Positions 1 to 11,875 of a DNA stretch of 64,000 nt are shown here, piece by piece (within the stretch, counting starts at the first letter, position 1; the number at the start of each line of letters is the position of its first letter). The notes beneath the pieces were generated by a model. The model saw only the letters and a program-made list of their open reading frames with translations, searched no databases and had not been told where the DNA came from. Where the stretch lies: NCBI GenBank assembly GCA_008931825.1, contig QXVZ01020464.1, positions 35,049 to 99,048 of the forward strand, given 5' to 3'. Position numbers and translations under genes: made by a program. The DNA comes from Phallusia fumigata (taxonomy: Eukaryota; Chordata; Ascidiacea; Phlebobranchia; Ascidiidae).

Positions 1-282
1 TTGATCGCAACTAAATGCAAACTGTAAAAATGAAGACAATGAAATGTTAGCACCTGCAACATTTATGTACATTTTCCAAAGCTTTATGAACTTGGCTGTT
101 ATCAAACTAGTTGCATGTAGTTAATTGTGTTGACATTGTTTAGTCATTTGCCAAATTCGGTCAACTTTTACCCATTTTTGCAAAATGTGTACACTGCTTT
201 TTAAAACTTTTCAACAGGCCCCAAGCAAACTACAAAACCTGATTTCATTTTGGCTGTGCATATACCAAATAAATTGGATGAT

Positions 283-288
283 TTTATT
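283..288 (-). terminator. Possible poly(A) hexamer overlapping the La stop codon
   Basis: On the minus strand AATAAA is formed by the last La codons and its TAA stop. No other minus-strand AATAAA was seen in the 280 bases downstream, so this may be the cleavage signal of a very short 3' UTR. Chance in AT-rich DNA is equally possible. Confidence 0.3.
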
Positions 289-1405
289 CATCTGCCTTGA
301 CTTGCTTTGCCCTTGGTTCACCATTGCTTTCATCACGAAACTTTGTGTGCTGCCTTTGATTGCCCCGACGTCTTTTTCCACCACCAAACTTGCGGAACTT
401 TTTGTCCCTGTTGTTTTTATTCCGAAACTCACTGTAACACTCCAGAGCTTTGGCTTTGTCTTCATCAGAAATTGCTTCAAACTTTACTTCAGCTGACTTA
501 ATGGGAACTACACAACCGTTTTTGTTCATGGTTAACAGTTTCAAAGTTTCCTCTGCTGCATTTTCTGCAGTGAATAGTGCATAACCAGTGGGGCCATCTT
601 TTTCGTAACGGCTGAAAAATTTTACAGAAGGGGCTTCAATTCCCTGAAACAAATCCTTAATGTCAATATGGTTGATAGTTTCATCTGTGAGGTTGGACAC
701 ATGAATAAAACTATAGACCTCCTCCTCAGGTTTTTCTTCTTCTGTCTGCTCTTTTTTGTCTTCATCTTTAGACTCTTGTGACTTCTTTCTTCTCTGTGGT
801 CGCAATTCTGCATTTTCTTTTTCCTTTTCTGCAAGAAAATCGGCTTTTGACATTTTTTCTAGCTCCTTGTCATTGTAATATACCATTGGGGCTTGAAGAA
901 ACTTATTAGCCTCTTCTAGTTTATTGAAAGTTGCATACAGTGACCCTTTAAATACTGAACCCATGTGCTTGTTGTTTAACCGTCGGAGTTGCACACCATC
1001 AATTTCACCGTAATCTTCCAAAAACTCGGTGACCTGTTCAATGGTTTCAGTCTGCGGAAATCCTTTGACATACACAGTTCTTTGATCTAGCTGTCTCCGA
1101 TAAGAAGCAGTATTTTCTTGAACAGGTTTTGAAGGCTTTCGTCGAATTTTCTGTCCCTCAAGATCGATTTCCAATAGTTTTCGCTTAGACTTTTTTAATG
1201 CAGCCAAAATTGTTCCAGGTTCAGAGCATAGAGATGCCAGTCGCTGAAACTTCAGCATAGTTTCCATTGAAAACCAGCCATCATTACTCTTCATTTCATT
1301 TTGCATAAACTTATCTCGGTGCAAGTTAAAATCCCCGAAGTAGAATTCCACTTGTCGAATTAGTTTTTTCTCCAAATCACTCATTCCTTCTTCAGATGAA
1401 ACCAT
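284..1405 (-). CDS. SSB: La ribonucleoprotein (Lupus La/SSB homologue)
   Basis: This 373-residue open frame is intact from ATG to TAA. La binds the 3' oligo-U tails of new RNA polymerase III transcripts in the nucleus and protects and chaperones them. The La motif is at about residues 8-85, with the RNA 3'-end pocket visible as QVEFYFGDFNL (Q18 to L28) followed by HRDKF. A first RRM spans about 108-190 and contains VYVKGFP and GSLYATF. After a charged linker rich in E and K, a second atypical RRM lies at about 225-325, and the C-terminus is basic (GGGKRRRGN). The length is close to vertebrate La (about 400). One pocket position that is Tyr in human La is Phe here (F21). The coding region has no intron, unlike vertebrate La genes; a 5' UTR intron cannot be excluded. 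Confidence 0.95.
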   Translation of the reverse strand: MVSSEEGMSDLEKKLIRQVEFYFGDFNLHRDKFMQNEMKSNDGWFSMETMLKFQRLASLCSEPGTILAALKKSKRKLLEIDLEGQKIRRKPSKPVQENTASYRRQLDQRTVYVKGFPQTETIEQVTEFLEDYGEIDGVQLRRLNNKHMGSVFKGSLYATFNKLEEANKFLQAPMVYYNDKELEKMSKADFLAEKEKENAELRPQRRKKSQESKDEDKKEQTEEEKPEEEVYSFIHVSNLTDETINHIDIKDLFQGIEAPSVKFFSRYEKDGPTGYALFTAENAAEETLKLLTMNKNGCVVPIKSAEVKFEAISDEDKAKALECYSEFRNKNNRDKKFRKFGGGKRRRGNQRQHTKFRDESNGEPRAKQVKADE

Positions 1406-4400
1406 TTTGAGTTTGTTTGATGATAAGTTAGCAAATGTCCTAACTATTAACTTTATTTCAATTTAAATTAGGTGTTGATAATGAGACCTTTTCAAAAACA
1501 TGTACATGTTACGAAAGGTGAGTACAAACCGTTGTATTTCAGAAGAGAACAAACAGTTTGTATGCTATGTTTTCAACCTTAATAGGCCCCAGAGATAATT
1601 TTAACATGCAAAAGTCACACAGTTTGTAAAGAACATAGCGAGTTCAAGTTGTCCAGCACAAACATTTTGAAAAAATATATTTAAATGTCAAATATTGAGC
1701 AAGTCCTGCTGATCATGTAATGTACTTTTTAGCAAATACAATAAGTCGTAAAACAAGACTAAAACCTTGCTAGTCATCATAAAGATGTAATGAGAGTGTG
1801 GAAAAACAATTGACGAAAGCACATTTCTTTCTTTATTTCTGGTTTCGCACGTGACTATTTTAGAAGTGTGTATAACATACTATGTGTTTATACCTTCTAA
1901 AACATGTTCGAAAGTTTGTCCTAACAAGTTAATCTGGACAAGAAATGCAAAAAGTTTCAGTAAAGTGCACAAACATTCAACAGGACTCGTAACAGGAAAC
2001 GCATAAGAGCACGATGTACCTTTATATCCGATGACCGGTGGGATTGAAGATTTTTATGTCAAAAGTACATTCTCCACACGTTATGTATGATTTTTTAGAC
2101 CTCTTTTTTAAAGCTTATCTAAGTATCAAAATAACCATATGCCTGGCTTCATAATTTACCCTGACTAAATAAGTCGTTTACAGGACAAGTGATGTTCAAA
2201 TTGTACGTTTTAATTTCCGTAACCTACTGTTTTCATTGCAATACTGTACATCATAAAGCAAAGTGGAAATCCACAAATACGGAATCAAGACAAATAACGC
2301 CAAAGCTGCGCAACAGGGGCCAAAATAGGAAATTACAGTTTTGTTACGCATTTTTTTGTTTACACATTAAACTGTAGCGCGTTTTACTAACTGTTCACGC
2401 CATAATGATTACACGCATTTTTCATACGGCTGCAAAAAATTTTTAGATCAATACTTAGCTGGTTTTATCTGTGACCTAGCTAAACATGTAGACTAAACGC
2501 ATATTTGAATTTGTTTACATGTTATAATCTTCCACTTGGGTCAGAAAATTTGTTGCAAGGATGTGTATGATCTTGCGGGCTGGTCGTAACCCGCTGAAGA
2601 AAAAAACGTAAAAGTTGTCTGATGCTTGTAGCTAAGTAGAGTTGAGTTTGATTAGCGTCAAAACAATCATCATTCCAAAAATGACAACGCAGCGGTAAAA
2701 CATTTCGTGTTGGGTGTGCACATGTTTCAAAAGAAAACTTTTATTACAGCGAAATGTGAAAAAATTCATTCACAAAATATTAATACAAATTCAGATAGTT
2801 TCAGTAATAACAACATGAGCCCGCGGGAGTGCGTAGCACGGGCCAGAGCTGTTGTTGGGGGGGCTGTCACACTGTCTATTGAAGAATAACGATTTTTAAA
2901 CTTGAATACACGCATGCATATATATTGACAGTTTGGTTATGTATTATTTATTTAAGTAATGAGCAAACAGAAGAGACTGTTGCATGTTGCTTAGCCTGGA
3001 TAACAGTCTATAGATAGCTCTTTACAGATTGACGTCGAGATTCTTCACAGCCGCACGATGCCTTGTTTTTTTAAATGTATAGGCCTACTAACCAACATTT
3101 TAGTTGTGAAGTTGATTCAAAGTCATATTTAGTTGCAAATGTCGAAATTAATACTGATTTAAAAAAAAGATTACCACCATAATAGGAAAGGTTTTTGGAG
3201 ACAACGAAGACCTTGTAGCTTTATTGAATCGCTTTTTGACAGAATGCGATGGTGGCATAAAAGCAGTGAAACAATCACCAGGTCAAAAAACAGCTGCGTA
3301 TCGGTGATTTAGAAAAAGTCTAAAATGTAAAGAGAGGGAACGTTGCTGCATGTGCTTGCAACTGTCCGGTGGCCTCTCGGGCATTGGGACCCCATACCCT
3401 ATGCAAATACGTTACGATTAGATAATTCCCGCTATACTGTTCTAACAATTAGGTAGGCTAAATATTTTTGAGTCTTCTGTGCTCCATAATATTATACACA
3501 CTTGCTGACAAAACTTTGCACCAGTATTATTGAATATTTGCAATTACATTCCGGTGAGATTGTTGTGTTGGCCCCAGAACATTGTTTTGTTTCGTCTTCC
3601 TTGAGTGAAGGAAAGATTGTGGATCGCAAAGGAACGCTCCGCTGCCATTACAAGATGTGCTAAACAGAACAGGTGCAGTTAATAATGTCACCTTTGGTCT
3701 GCAAACATTTCCTCACACGAGCAAGCAGATGTTTGTTTCGCCAAACCAAATGCTCACGAGTTGGCAGCGGTTGGCAAATAGGCTAAAGAGTCATCTGCAA
3801 GCGCATTAGTTTAACCGTAAAGGAATTACGCCAGTGCGTGATAACGTGCACGTCTTTGCTCGGTGCGTTGCAAAAAAGGATAAATTAAAGCGTTTGCAAG
3901 GGATTGTAAATCACGTTAAAAAGAGTAGTAAGATTACCTTTTACCCATTTATTTAAAAATTTCGAATGAAACAGCAGTTTTGTTCAGCAGTTAAACGGGT
4001 TGCGCTTCCAAAACATGTTATAAAATGGTAAAAATACTTTTTAGAATCGATTTCAAGGATTTTGCAGCGTTTATAATCGGTCCATACGAGGTTTCAAATG
4101 GTAAGTCTGATTCGACATGACAAATAGTATACAACCACAGAGTTAGCAAAGCTAGTCGGCAAACCAGTTCAAGGCATATAAAGCCGTGCTTGCCAAAATT
4201 TGCAAACAAGCTTGTTACAAGTCTTGGCAGCAACGTGAGCTACTCTGACAAAGTAATTGTCGCCAAAGTTGTCAGATACATCCTGTTCACGACTGCAGTT
4301 TGACACATACGGGCAACGAAGCGTGTGATGCGTAATGCCCAGGGTCAATCAACTTACAGGCCAGTAAATCGTATTGCAGTTTTAAATGCTCGTAGATAAG

Positions 4401-7369
4401 TAAAAATCAAGTTTGCAAGCAGTTTTCACTTCTTGTGGCATACTTAAATTGACTTCTCCTGATGCCTTTTACCTTTTTGATCGCAATTTCCCATTCACTG
4501 CTACGTTTGAGCGATGAAAGCTCGTTGAGAATAGAAGGGCGAAGAGTTGAGATAAGTGGAAATTACAATGTATTACTGTTTCAGTTGTCTCTGTACACTT
4601 TGTCGGCAGTGATGTGTGATTTATATTTTGGTTTAGTTACAGTTCATCTAGGAACTGATGTACATGCGGTTTAGTCGGGTTGTTGAAATACAACCACAAC
4701 GTAGTACTTTGACAATAATTAGCCAAGTCATATAAGCCTGAAATAGCTGGGCAACGTCAAAACAAAACGTAATGCATTTGCAGGTTTTTATCGTAACAAG
4801 CGAAAAACAGTGGAATTTTTATCTATCAGTGCAGATTTAAAAAGGAGATGTGTTTGTTTCGTTTGGTACAATCAACGTGGTAACACAATGGAATCGTCAA
4901 GGCACTAACCCGGAAAAGGCTGATATGAGTAAAACAACACAATGCCGAATTCAGCAATGCTGTCTAGCTGGTGTTGAGTTGGCTTAAGGACAGAAAACGT
5001 GGTGACACAACGTTGTCAAACCCAACTACAAAGTGATTTTGGGAAAAAATGTCACTTGAAAGTATAACTGGATTAAGAAGCAGGTGGCTGGTTTTAAGTG
5101 GAAGTTGTCGCCCCGTGATATATGTAGTCTGGATTGAAAACTCGCCCTAAAAACTGTGGCTTTTTACGGGACGCTGACTTGTTTGTTATAGCAGTAACAC
5201 TTGTTACAAGCACGTTGGTACACGTTACATGTGGTTTGGGGTACCCTGAGCCTTAAACAGGTTATTTAGATTGTCTGCTTGAAGCTAGTTTAGCAACCCA
5301 CTTTGGGAGGGCGTGGTCGAACATGCAAAGCAAGGCTTATGTATATTTCATTAAGCATTACTTTTACAAGCTTTGGTTACAATACAGCAAACACTTGATT
5401 TTGTATGATTTTTATAGTTCGCTAGTTAAGATGCAGTTTGTATTTATCCTGCTTTCATTTAGTGCAAAGCATGACTCACTCCCATTGTTTTCTGCCCCTT
5501 TCCAGGCATGCTCATTGTCAGTAATGATAATGCAATTTGTAGACAGCTTTTGCTATACAAACCAATGCTGAACTAGTCAATCTGCCAGTCGGGCAGACTT
5601 GCCTTAGGCATCGGCATGAGGTAATTGCGAAATCGCAGCGCAGGTTTTAATTTAACCACGAGGAGCTAGCTGAAACTTAACTGCAAGCAAATCTAGATCA
5701 TTTCCTTTCATTCAGTGCCTGTTTTGCGCTTCCATTAAGCTGGCACTTAAAACTGTGTTTAGTAGGCCAGCCCACTCGCAGAGGTCATATAACAGTGATT
5801 GAAATGAGCGTAGCAAAAAAAGGTTAGCATTCCTATATGCGTGCAAGGTAACAAACTAGCAATTAGGGTTATAGATTCAAACTTTTTCACAAAGTTTTAA
5901 CAGCTAAATAAAGTTAGTGCACAGATAATGATTTGCAAGCCTTTGCTCTGCTTATTTGTATCGAGGTACTTGCAAACTGTGTTCAGGATAACAAATAGGG
6001 CGCATTTTTACCAGTTAACTGTTGAACGTTTTGTTTTTTTGCGAAAACGCAAGCCAAAAGTGTTGCTGGAGGTCGGGTACTGCAATGCGAGCGACCCAGT
6101 TTGATGCTTGACAAAATGAAAATAAGCCTGTTCGTTCAATGACCAGCAGCCCAAAATAGCCTTCCTCGAACTGCAGTCTAGAAAATAAAACCACACTGTT
6201 AATACATGTAAATTCGTCGTACTGCAGTTTTGGTTAGGATTAGGGCTTGGTGGAAGAAATCTTAGCGACGCCATGGCACTAAAACAATCGCCAAACCGGA
6301 TATAGCTTCACGACATAGGGCGTTATGAGGCGCGGGTGATTGGAGGCCGCAATTGTTGGACGGACGTAAACAGCGCTGCAACTACACCGTATTTGCGTTA
6401 TGTAAGGAATGCCAGCAAGTAAAAAGGTTTGTCGCAGCATGAGCATATCACGGGTGGCGGTTAAAATTTGACAAGATTTTTATTTCAAACCGCAGAAGTT
6501 ACGCTAAATTTAATAAAAACAACTGGCCCAGCAAATAATTTGGGTTTCGTTTTATGATGAATGAAGGTGTCTCGGTGTTTCAGTTAACCGTCCAAAGTTT
6601 TCAAAAACAGAACTTTAAGACTCGGAGTCACAATCAACTACACGATGCTTCTTCGAAGACTAGCAAATCTTTGGCAAATTCGGGGACTAAATGCAGCCTC
6701 GTTGTGAAGTTCTGCGATGTTTAATTTAGGTGTATTCGATAACGAAGTCTCCACAACTAATTATGATTTGAATAATTAATGTATAACCCGATTACATCAA
6801 GTCCGTAACAGGTGCAAGTGTAAAGTAGCTAACTATGGGCAAACATGTTTGTACGTTCGACTTTGTTCTCTTTTTGCGGGCTTTGTACAGTCAAGGGTCA
6901 CTAGGGTATTACTTTTGGTCAAATAAAATGGAATATTAAATTGATTAAGCTCGGAAAAAGATACAAAGCGTTTTGTTAACGCAACCTGAAAACCCGTCAC
7001 GCTTGACTTCACAAAGGTTTTTTAGAAACCCGCTAAAATCGCTAAAAGAGTTTCATATAAAAGACGCAAATTAGGCGTTATCGTGTTAAAAACAGTCAAC
7101 TACTGCATATATATTTTCGTGTGCTTTGTGTTGTTAATTGCCCTGACAAGGAACTTCTGCACGAAATTTTGGTAATTTTAAGGAAAGTAGCAACTGTTAT
7201 ATTTGCAAACCTTTGCGTCTTTTAAAGCAGCGTTTCGTGCTTATACCATCCAAGTCTAGTCCATTGCAGTTTTCTGAAACCTTTTTTTGAAATTAAAAAG
7301 CCGTTTTCCATGCGTTTTACATGCGTAAAGCGCGTGTTTGTGACGATAGTAAGTTGCCAACAAAACATC
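1406..7369. other. Intergenic DNA between La and CerS, no gene seen
   Basis: About 6 kb of AT-rich sequence lies between two divergent genes. All open frames are short and without recognisable motifs or good splice signals. The La promoter should lie in the first few hundred bases. I see no tRNA, repeat array or transposon boundary that I can support. Confidence 0.5.
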
Positions 7370-7450
7370 GCGCCATTCTCGCGCCAGCCATGCTTCGCTC
7401 ACGTGATCAGAGCGTGATGACGTCACTCGCAATGTTGGGTTTACCGGCTA
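7370..7450 (+). promoter_or_regulatory. Promoter-like block with E-box and CRE, upstream of CerS
   Basis: A locally GC-richer stretch contains CACGTG (7400-7405), a full CRE TGACGTCA (7418-7425), and YY1/E2F-like GCGCCAT and GCGCCA words just before them. It sits about 1.1 kb before the CerS start codon and upstream of the 5' UTR splice acceptor, which fits a TATA-less promoter. Its assignment to CerS is inferred from position only. Confidence 0.4.
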
Positions 7451-8473
7451 TTAGCGCGGCTGTAAAAACACGCAACAATTGAAATTGCCAACACCGTTGT
7501 CTTTATGGGCCCAGTTCGAAGCAGTTTCGGAAAACGTTTATTTGCAGCGACTGATTTCTCTTATAGGGAGCTCTTTTAAGTGCGATTGCTATACCTTTGC
7601 GAAACGTCTGTTCGTACGCACTAAACCAGTTAGGGTTGATTAGGTTTCGCTGACAATAACTTGGGAGGCGCCGCAGTAGAAAACAGTCACCAAGTCAAAA
7701 TAAGCTGCGCAAGTAGAGTTTAGTTTACTTGGTAATAGAAATTGCAGGGACACACTTGCACTGAAACAGTCACAAAGCACATCTGCGCTTCTTAAAAGAT
7801 ACGCTTTTAAAGCGCAAAAAAGTGAAGAGCCACAGTCAGTGGATCACGACAGAACGCGCTGCAGCTGCGTCATAAATTCATTGCGTTTTGATTACAAATA
7901 AACTTCTCAACTGTTAATTGTAAGGTAACCTGATTATTCACGGTGTTGTAAACCCAATAATGTCAACTCTCTTTTTACGCACACTTGTCGTGAAAATGTA
8001 TCTAATGACTTCGGACAAAAAGTATTTGTTTCGACACGTTGTGGTGTGTTTTTTTATCAGTAACTTTGAACTTGTGCACAAATTGCGATTATGTGGCTGT
8101 ATAGTTTAGCAGTGTGGTAAGTAAATAACAGTTGCTGAGTTTGTGTAAAGAACATCGGTTCCTGACTCTGTTAGACTTGCGGGCAAGCTATGTAGCCTAA
8201 AGGATCTACTTCTTGTTTAAGTCACTGCAATTAGAAGCAATATGAAAATATGGGCTCTAGTTTTGGACTTTTTCTGCGTCTTAAACGGAATTGTCTTTTC
8301 GCTGTAACGTACATCAAAAACTAATTTGCATCTCGAGAAAGCGCTTTTTTGTTGTGTGAATAAACAAAAAAAGGTCAGTGCAAACTTCGTAAAGCCCCGT
8401 CGCTTACCGTAAGCGTAAAAAGTGTCACACAATAAGTGTTATCCAAAAACCCTGTAGTATATCATAACCACTC

Positions 8474-8491
8474 GTATTATTTTTTTTGTAG
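8474..8491 (+). other. Splice acceptor in the CerS 5' UTR
   Basis: A T-rich tract ends in TAG 30 bases before the CerS ATG. It implies either an upstream non-coding exon or a spliced-leader trans-splicing site, which tunicates use. The sequence alone does not separate the two. Confidence 0.5.
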
Positions 8492-8521
8492 ATTTTGTAA
8501 AACATTTGCAATTGTTTGACT

Positions 8522-9643
8522 ATGGACGCATTTATAAAATGGTTCTGGAACGAGGAATTTTGGCTTCCAAAGGGTGTAAAATTCGCAGACTTTGAAAACA
8601 CGGCTGATGCAGCTTATGCCCAACCTTACGAAGTTTATCTCATGCTCGGCTATGCCACCCTGCTTCTATGTCTTCGCTTTTGCTTTGAGAAATTGATTGC
8701 GAACCCTCTTGCCACAAAACTTGGCATTGAAAACCGAATCCGGACACCTCCGAAGGAAAATAAACAATTAGAGGCGTTCTATAAGACCTGCAAGAAACCG
8801 AGTGACCTTCAGGTGGCCGGAGCAGCTAAAAAAGCCGACATGGAAGTCAAACAAGTGATGCGTTGGCTCAGAAGACGTCGGAACGCCGACAGATCAAACC
8901 TTCGCACAAAGTTCGCCGAGGCCAGTTGGCGTTGTTTTTTCTACCTTTGCATTTTTACATTTGGCATGTCCATACTGTTGAGAGCGCCGTGGTTTTGGGA
9001 CGGCATGGAAGGCTGGAAAGGTTATCCCCAACCAATGTGGACCTCGGTGTACTATTACTACATGCTGGAGGGCGGTTTTTACATATCGCTTCTGTTTTCT
9101 GTAATGCGCGACGTTAAACGTAAAGATTTTTCGCAGCAATTAATCCACCACGTTGCAACCTTAATCCTCATCGTGTTCTCTTACTCCCTCAACTTTCTGC
9201 GAGTCGGGACACTCGTCATGGCAATCCATGATGTTTCCGACATCTTCCTCGAGGCAGCTAAAAGCGCTTCCTACGCCAAAAAGCCCAAACTAGCTGATGC
9301 CTTTTTCACTATTTTCGCAGTCGTATTTTTTATTTCTCGTTTGGGTATCATGCCCTACTCAGTGGTTCACACCACCTGGGTAAAAATGGCGTTCTTTTTG
9401 GACACCTTTCCATCCTACTACATGCTGAACGGTACCTTTTTCGTGCTGCAAGGCCTCCACGTCTTCTGGGCAGCCATAATCGTCCGCATGGCGCTTCGAA
9501 TGTGGAGAGATGGTGGAGTGGAGAAAGATGACAGAAGCGATATGGAGGAATTGAGCTCGGAAGAGGAAAAATACCACGAGAAAAAGAGCAACGGACACTG
9601 CTGTGGAGACACTGTTCCAAATGGCCATCAAAATGCTCTCTAA
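8522..9643 (+). CDS. Ceramide synthase (CerS/LASS family)
   Basis: This is an intact 373-residue frame starting at the first ATG; an in-frame TTG six bases earlier is not a start. Ceramide synthases acylate sphingoid bases with fatty acyl-CoA in the ER membrane. After an N-terminal membrane segment (about 37-58), a Hox-like domain occupies about 72-128 (RTPPKENKQLE to MRWLRRRRNADRSN). This domain type is found in vertebrate CerS2-6 and not in CerS1. The TLC (TRAM-LAG-CLN8) domain follows at about 130-335 with the Lag1 motif: IHHVATL with the catalytic His pair near residue 210, then AIHDVSDIFLE. The tail has the conserved DDRSDMEE acidic motif, a known phosphorylation and regulatory site in the family. 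The coding region has no intron, unlike vertebrate CerS genes. Which vertebrate paralogue is closest cannot be told here. Confidence 0.96.
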   Translation: MDAFIKWFWNEEFWLPKGVKFADFENTADAAYAQPYEVYLMLGYATLLLCLRFCFEKLIANPLATKLGIENRIRTPPKENKQLEAFYKTCKKPSDLQVAGAAKKADMEVKQVMRWLRRRRNADRSNLRTKFAEASWRCFFYLCIFTFGMSILLRAPWFWDGMEGWKGYPQPMWTSVYYYYMLEGGFYISLLFSVMRDVKRKDFSQQLIHHVATLILIVFSYSLNFLRVGTLVMAIHDVSDIFLEAAKSASYAKKPKLADAFFTIFAVVFFISRLGIMPYSVVHTTWVKMAFFLDTFPSYYMLNGTFFVLQGLHVFWAAIIVRMALRMWRDGGVEKDDRSDMEELSSEEEKYHEKKSNGHCCGDTVPNGHQNAL

Positions 9644-10383
9644 TCAGCCATGACCTGGTTACCATCACCAAATATTCCATGCGACCCAAGGTCCCCTGGA
9701 GTCCCAATTAATGTAAAAAACTGTAAAGCATTTTATTATTTCTTTCTTACATCAGGGTATAATAATTCCTTTTACCTATTATGTAAATCACTTGCTGGTT
9801 GTGATGTTTTTTGGATGAAAACCACGCATTAATGTACTAGTAATGATGAAGCAATTTGCAATTATATTGCAATGGTTTTTTTCATTGTTTGTTATTTCAC
9901 CCTAAATACAGATTATAAATAGATACATTAAAGTTGGTTGTATATAGTCTATGACAGTAGAATCCACAAGAAATTTAAATGCATAGAGCCAACAAAAATA
10001 TAGGACAAAAACATTTCATCAGACCTAAGGTCGACCTGACAGACAAATACAGTATATTTGAAATGCATAAGGGTGTAATAACAAAAAATCACAGCGAAAT
10101 GTGCGAGGAATTTCAATGACACAAACAGCTTCAAAGCATACTTGTTGTGATCACAACCTGTTCAGGGCTATTTTTCTCAAAAACAACATTCACTAAAGAC
10201 AAAAAATAGGTGTTTGATTAGTTTAAAACAGCAAATTTGCTTATTGATTAAAGCTACTAGACAACGGAATGAGGGAGGCTGAAAAATTTAAAAAAAGGAA
10301 AACAACTTAAATACTTATCAGTTAAAAGTTTAAGTTAATAACGATAGAGGCACAAAAGTATAAATTATTGTCAAATTAAAAAT
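9644..10383. other. Shared 3' region between CerS (+) and BLOC1S6 (-)
   Basis: A 740-base tail-to-tail spacer without an open frame of interest. On the plus strand ATTAAA at 9927-9932 is the best poly(A) candidate for CerS. On the minus strand AATAAA at 10383-10388 overlaps the BLOC1S6 TAA stop. Confidence 0.45.
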
Positions 10384-11229
10384 TTATTTCTTGCTAGTGG
10401 TGTTAGAGAAAGTTGCCACTAATTGTTGATCTTCTGCTATTTCTTTTTCTCTTTGCTCATCAAGTTTTAGTTGTTCTCTTTGTTTTACCAGCTGCAGCCG
10501 TGATGCTTCTTTGCGAAGTCTGCAAAGATACATGTAAATATCTTGAGCTTTTACTCCTGTCAATTCAAAGTCATTGCAAATATTATTGCTCTGAAGAGAC
10601 AAAGTTAAACCATCAACCTTGTAAGTGTAAGTTGCACTAAACACTACTATTTCCATTTTGTTGGACATGTTGCAGACCCTATTTCATTTTGTTGTAGGCA
10701 CACACAATTGCATAGCCCAAAAATGCTAGTGGTGCATATGAAGCTTTTTATTTAACAGACCATCCCACCGGGTCCGAGTTAAACGAGTACATAAAATATT
10801 GCATAATGACTAGGTGTTAGCAAACAAATCACTAGGTATTTTTTTGCAATAATAATGTCCTATCCATATTTACATTTATACATTATACCAGTCCAACCTT
10901 TCTGATGATTCCTTGATAGATTTCATGTCTTTTTGAATCTTGAGTAATTTTCCCCTATAATGATTAACCAAGGTCATTGCAATTTGCACTTCATTAACAT
11001 TCGCCTCTTTAATTCGCTCTTGTTCATGTTTCAGGCTCTCAGTTAAAACTGACTGATTTTGAATGACGTCATTTAGTTTTCCAGATACTTGTTTCAACTT
11101 TGGTGCAAACTGGGTGAAGAATTGCTGTGACAATTGTTCCGAAGCATCCTCTACTAGATTATGATCCAAAAGTGAATGACTTTTAAAGTTTATTTTCTGT
11201 CCTTCTGATGCTGTTGGTTCATTCGACAT
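10384..11229 (-). CDS. BLOC1S6: BLOC-1 subunit 6 (pallidin)
   Basis: There are two exons on the minus strand: 11229-10898 and 10519-10384. They join in phase 2 (donor AG|GTTGGA, acceptor TTTGCAG|A) to give 155 residues; human pallidin has 172. Pallidin is a coiled-coil core subunit of the cytosolic BLOC-1 complex, used in biogenesis of lysosome-related organelles such as melanosomes. The recognisable stretch runs from QNQSVLTESLKHEQERIKE through NHYRGKLLKIQKDMKSI. It crosses the intron into LRKEASRLQLVKQREQL and EQREKEIAEDQQL, matching the pallidin pattern of a long helix ending in a charged RE-rich segment. The start is the first in-frame ATG (MSNEPTASEG); codons further upstream lack ATG. 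Low overall identity but consistent order and exon phase make this a confident call. Confidence 0.85.
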
Positions 11230-11875
11230 TAAGATATTTTTGTTATTTTGTAAATCCAGCAGCAGCACCTACGTTTTTTTGATTATGAAGTTGGGTAGTT
11301 TGTACAATAACGAACAGCTTATTTTCGTTTTAAAACATCTATTTGAAACAAACAAAAATCATGGAACTGCCACAAAAGAGTTATTTCTAATTCTCTATTT
11401 TGTGTATGTTTCATTTTGCATTTCGTTGGTTATTTGACTGGACTATTTTTTTTTTGCATCGTGATTGCAAGTGATGCGTAACGGATGATGCACCAAAGCG
11501 TGCAATTAGCGTTTTCCATTTTGTTTGTCGTCTTTCGGGCAAGGATGGCAGTAAGGCGCTGTAGTTTCAGTATAAAACAGACAGGTATCCTTATGGCATG
11601 GGTTAATTTTATGAGAGGTTAAAGTCGGCATTCATGTTCGTATTTCTGTGCTGCTGGAGGTGTCACTTTACTACGACTATGGCAGTTTTATCCGCAAAGC
11701 TTGATGGTGCAACGTGGGCTTGGTCTAGAAGTGTACATAATGTTAACTTGTTCCTCACTCAAGAAAAGACGATTTTTACACCTACAACTGAAACTCTAGT
11801 TTTTGAGAGTAATAACGTTTGAGCCTTTGACACACTTCAGTACGTCCCCGACAAAATGCAAATAGCACCCCTTGT
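11230..11875. other. Upstream of BLOC1S6, no gene seen
   Basis: AT-rich sequence upstream of the pallidin start codon, presumably containing its promoter and 5' UTR. No motif stands out. Confidence 0.35.

Noticed and set aside
8894-9707. Several minus-strand frames of 64-119 codons across CerS
   Set aside because: Shadows of the ceramide synthase coding strand.
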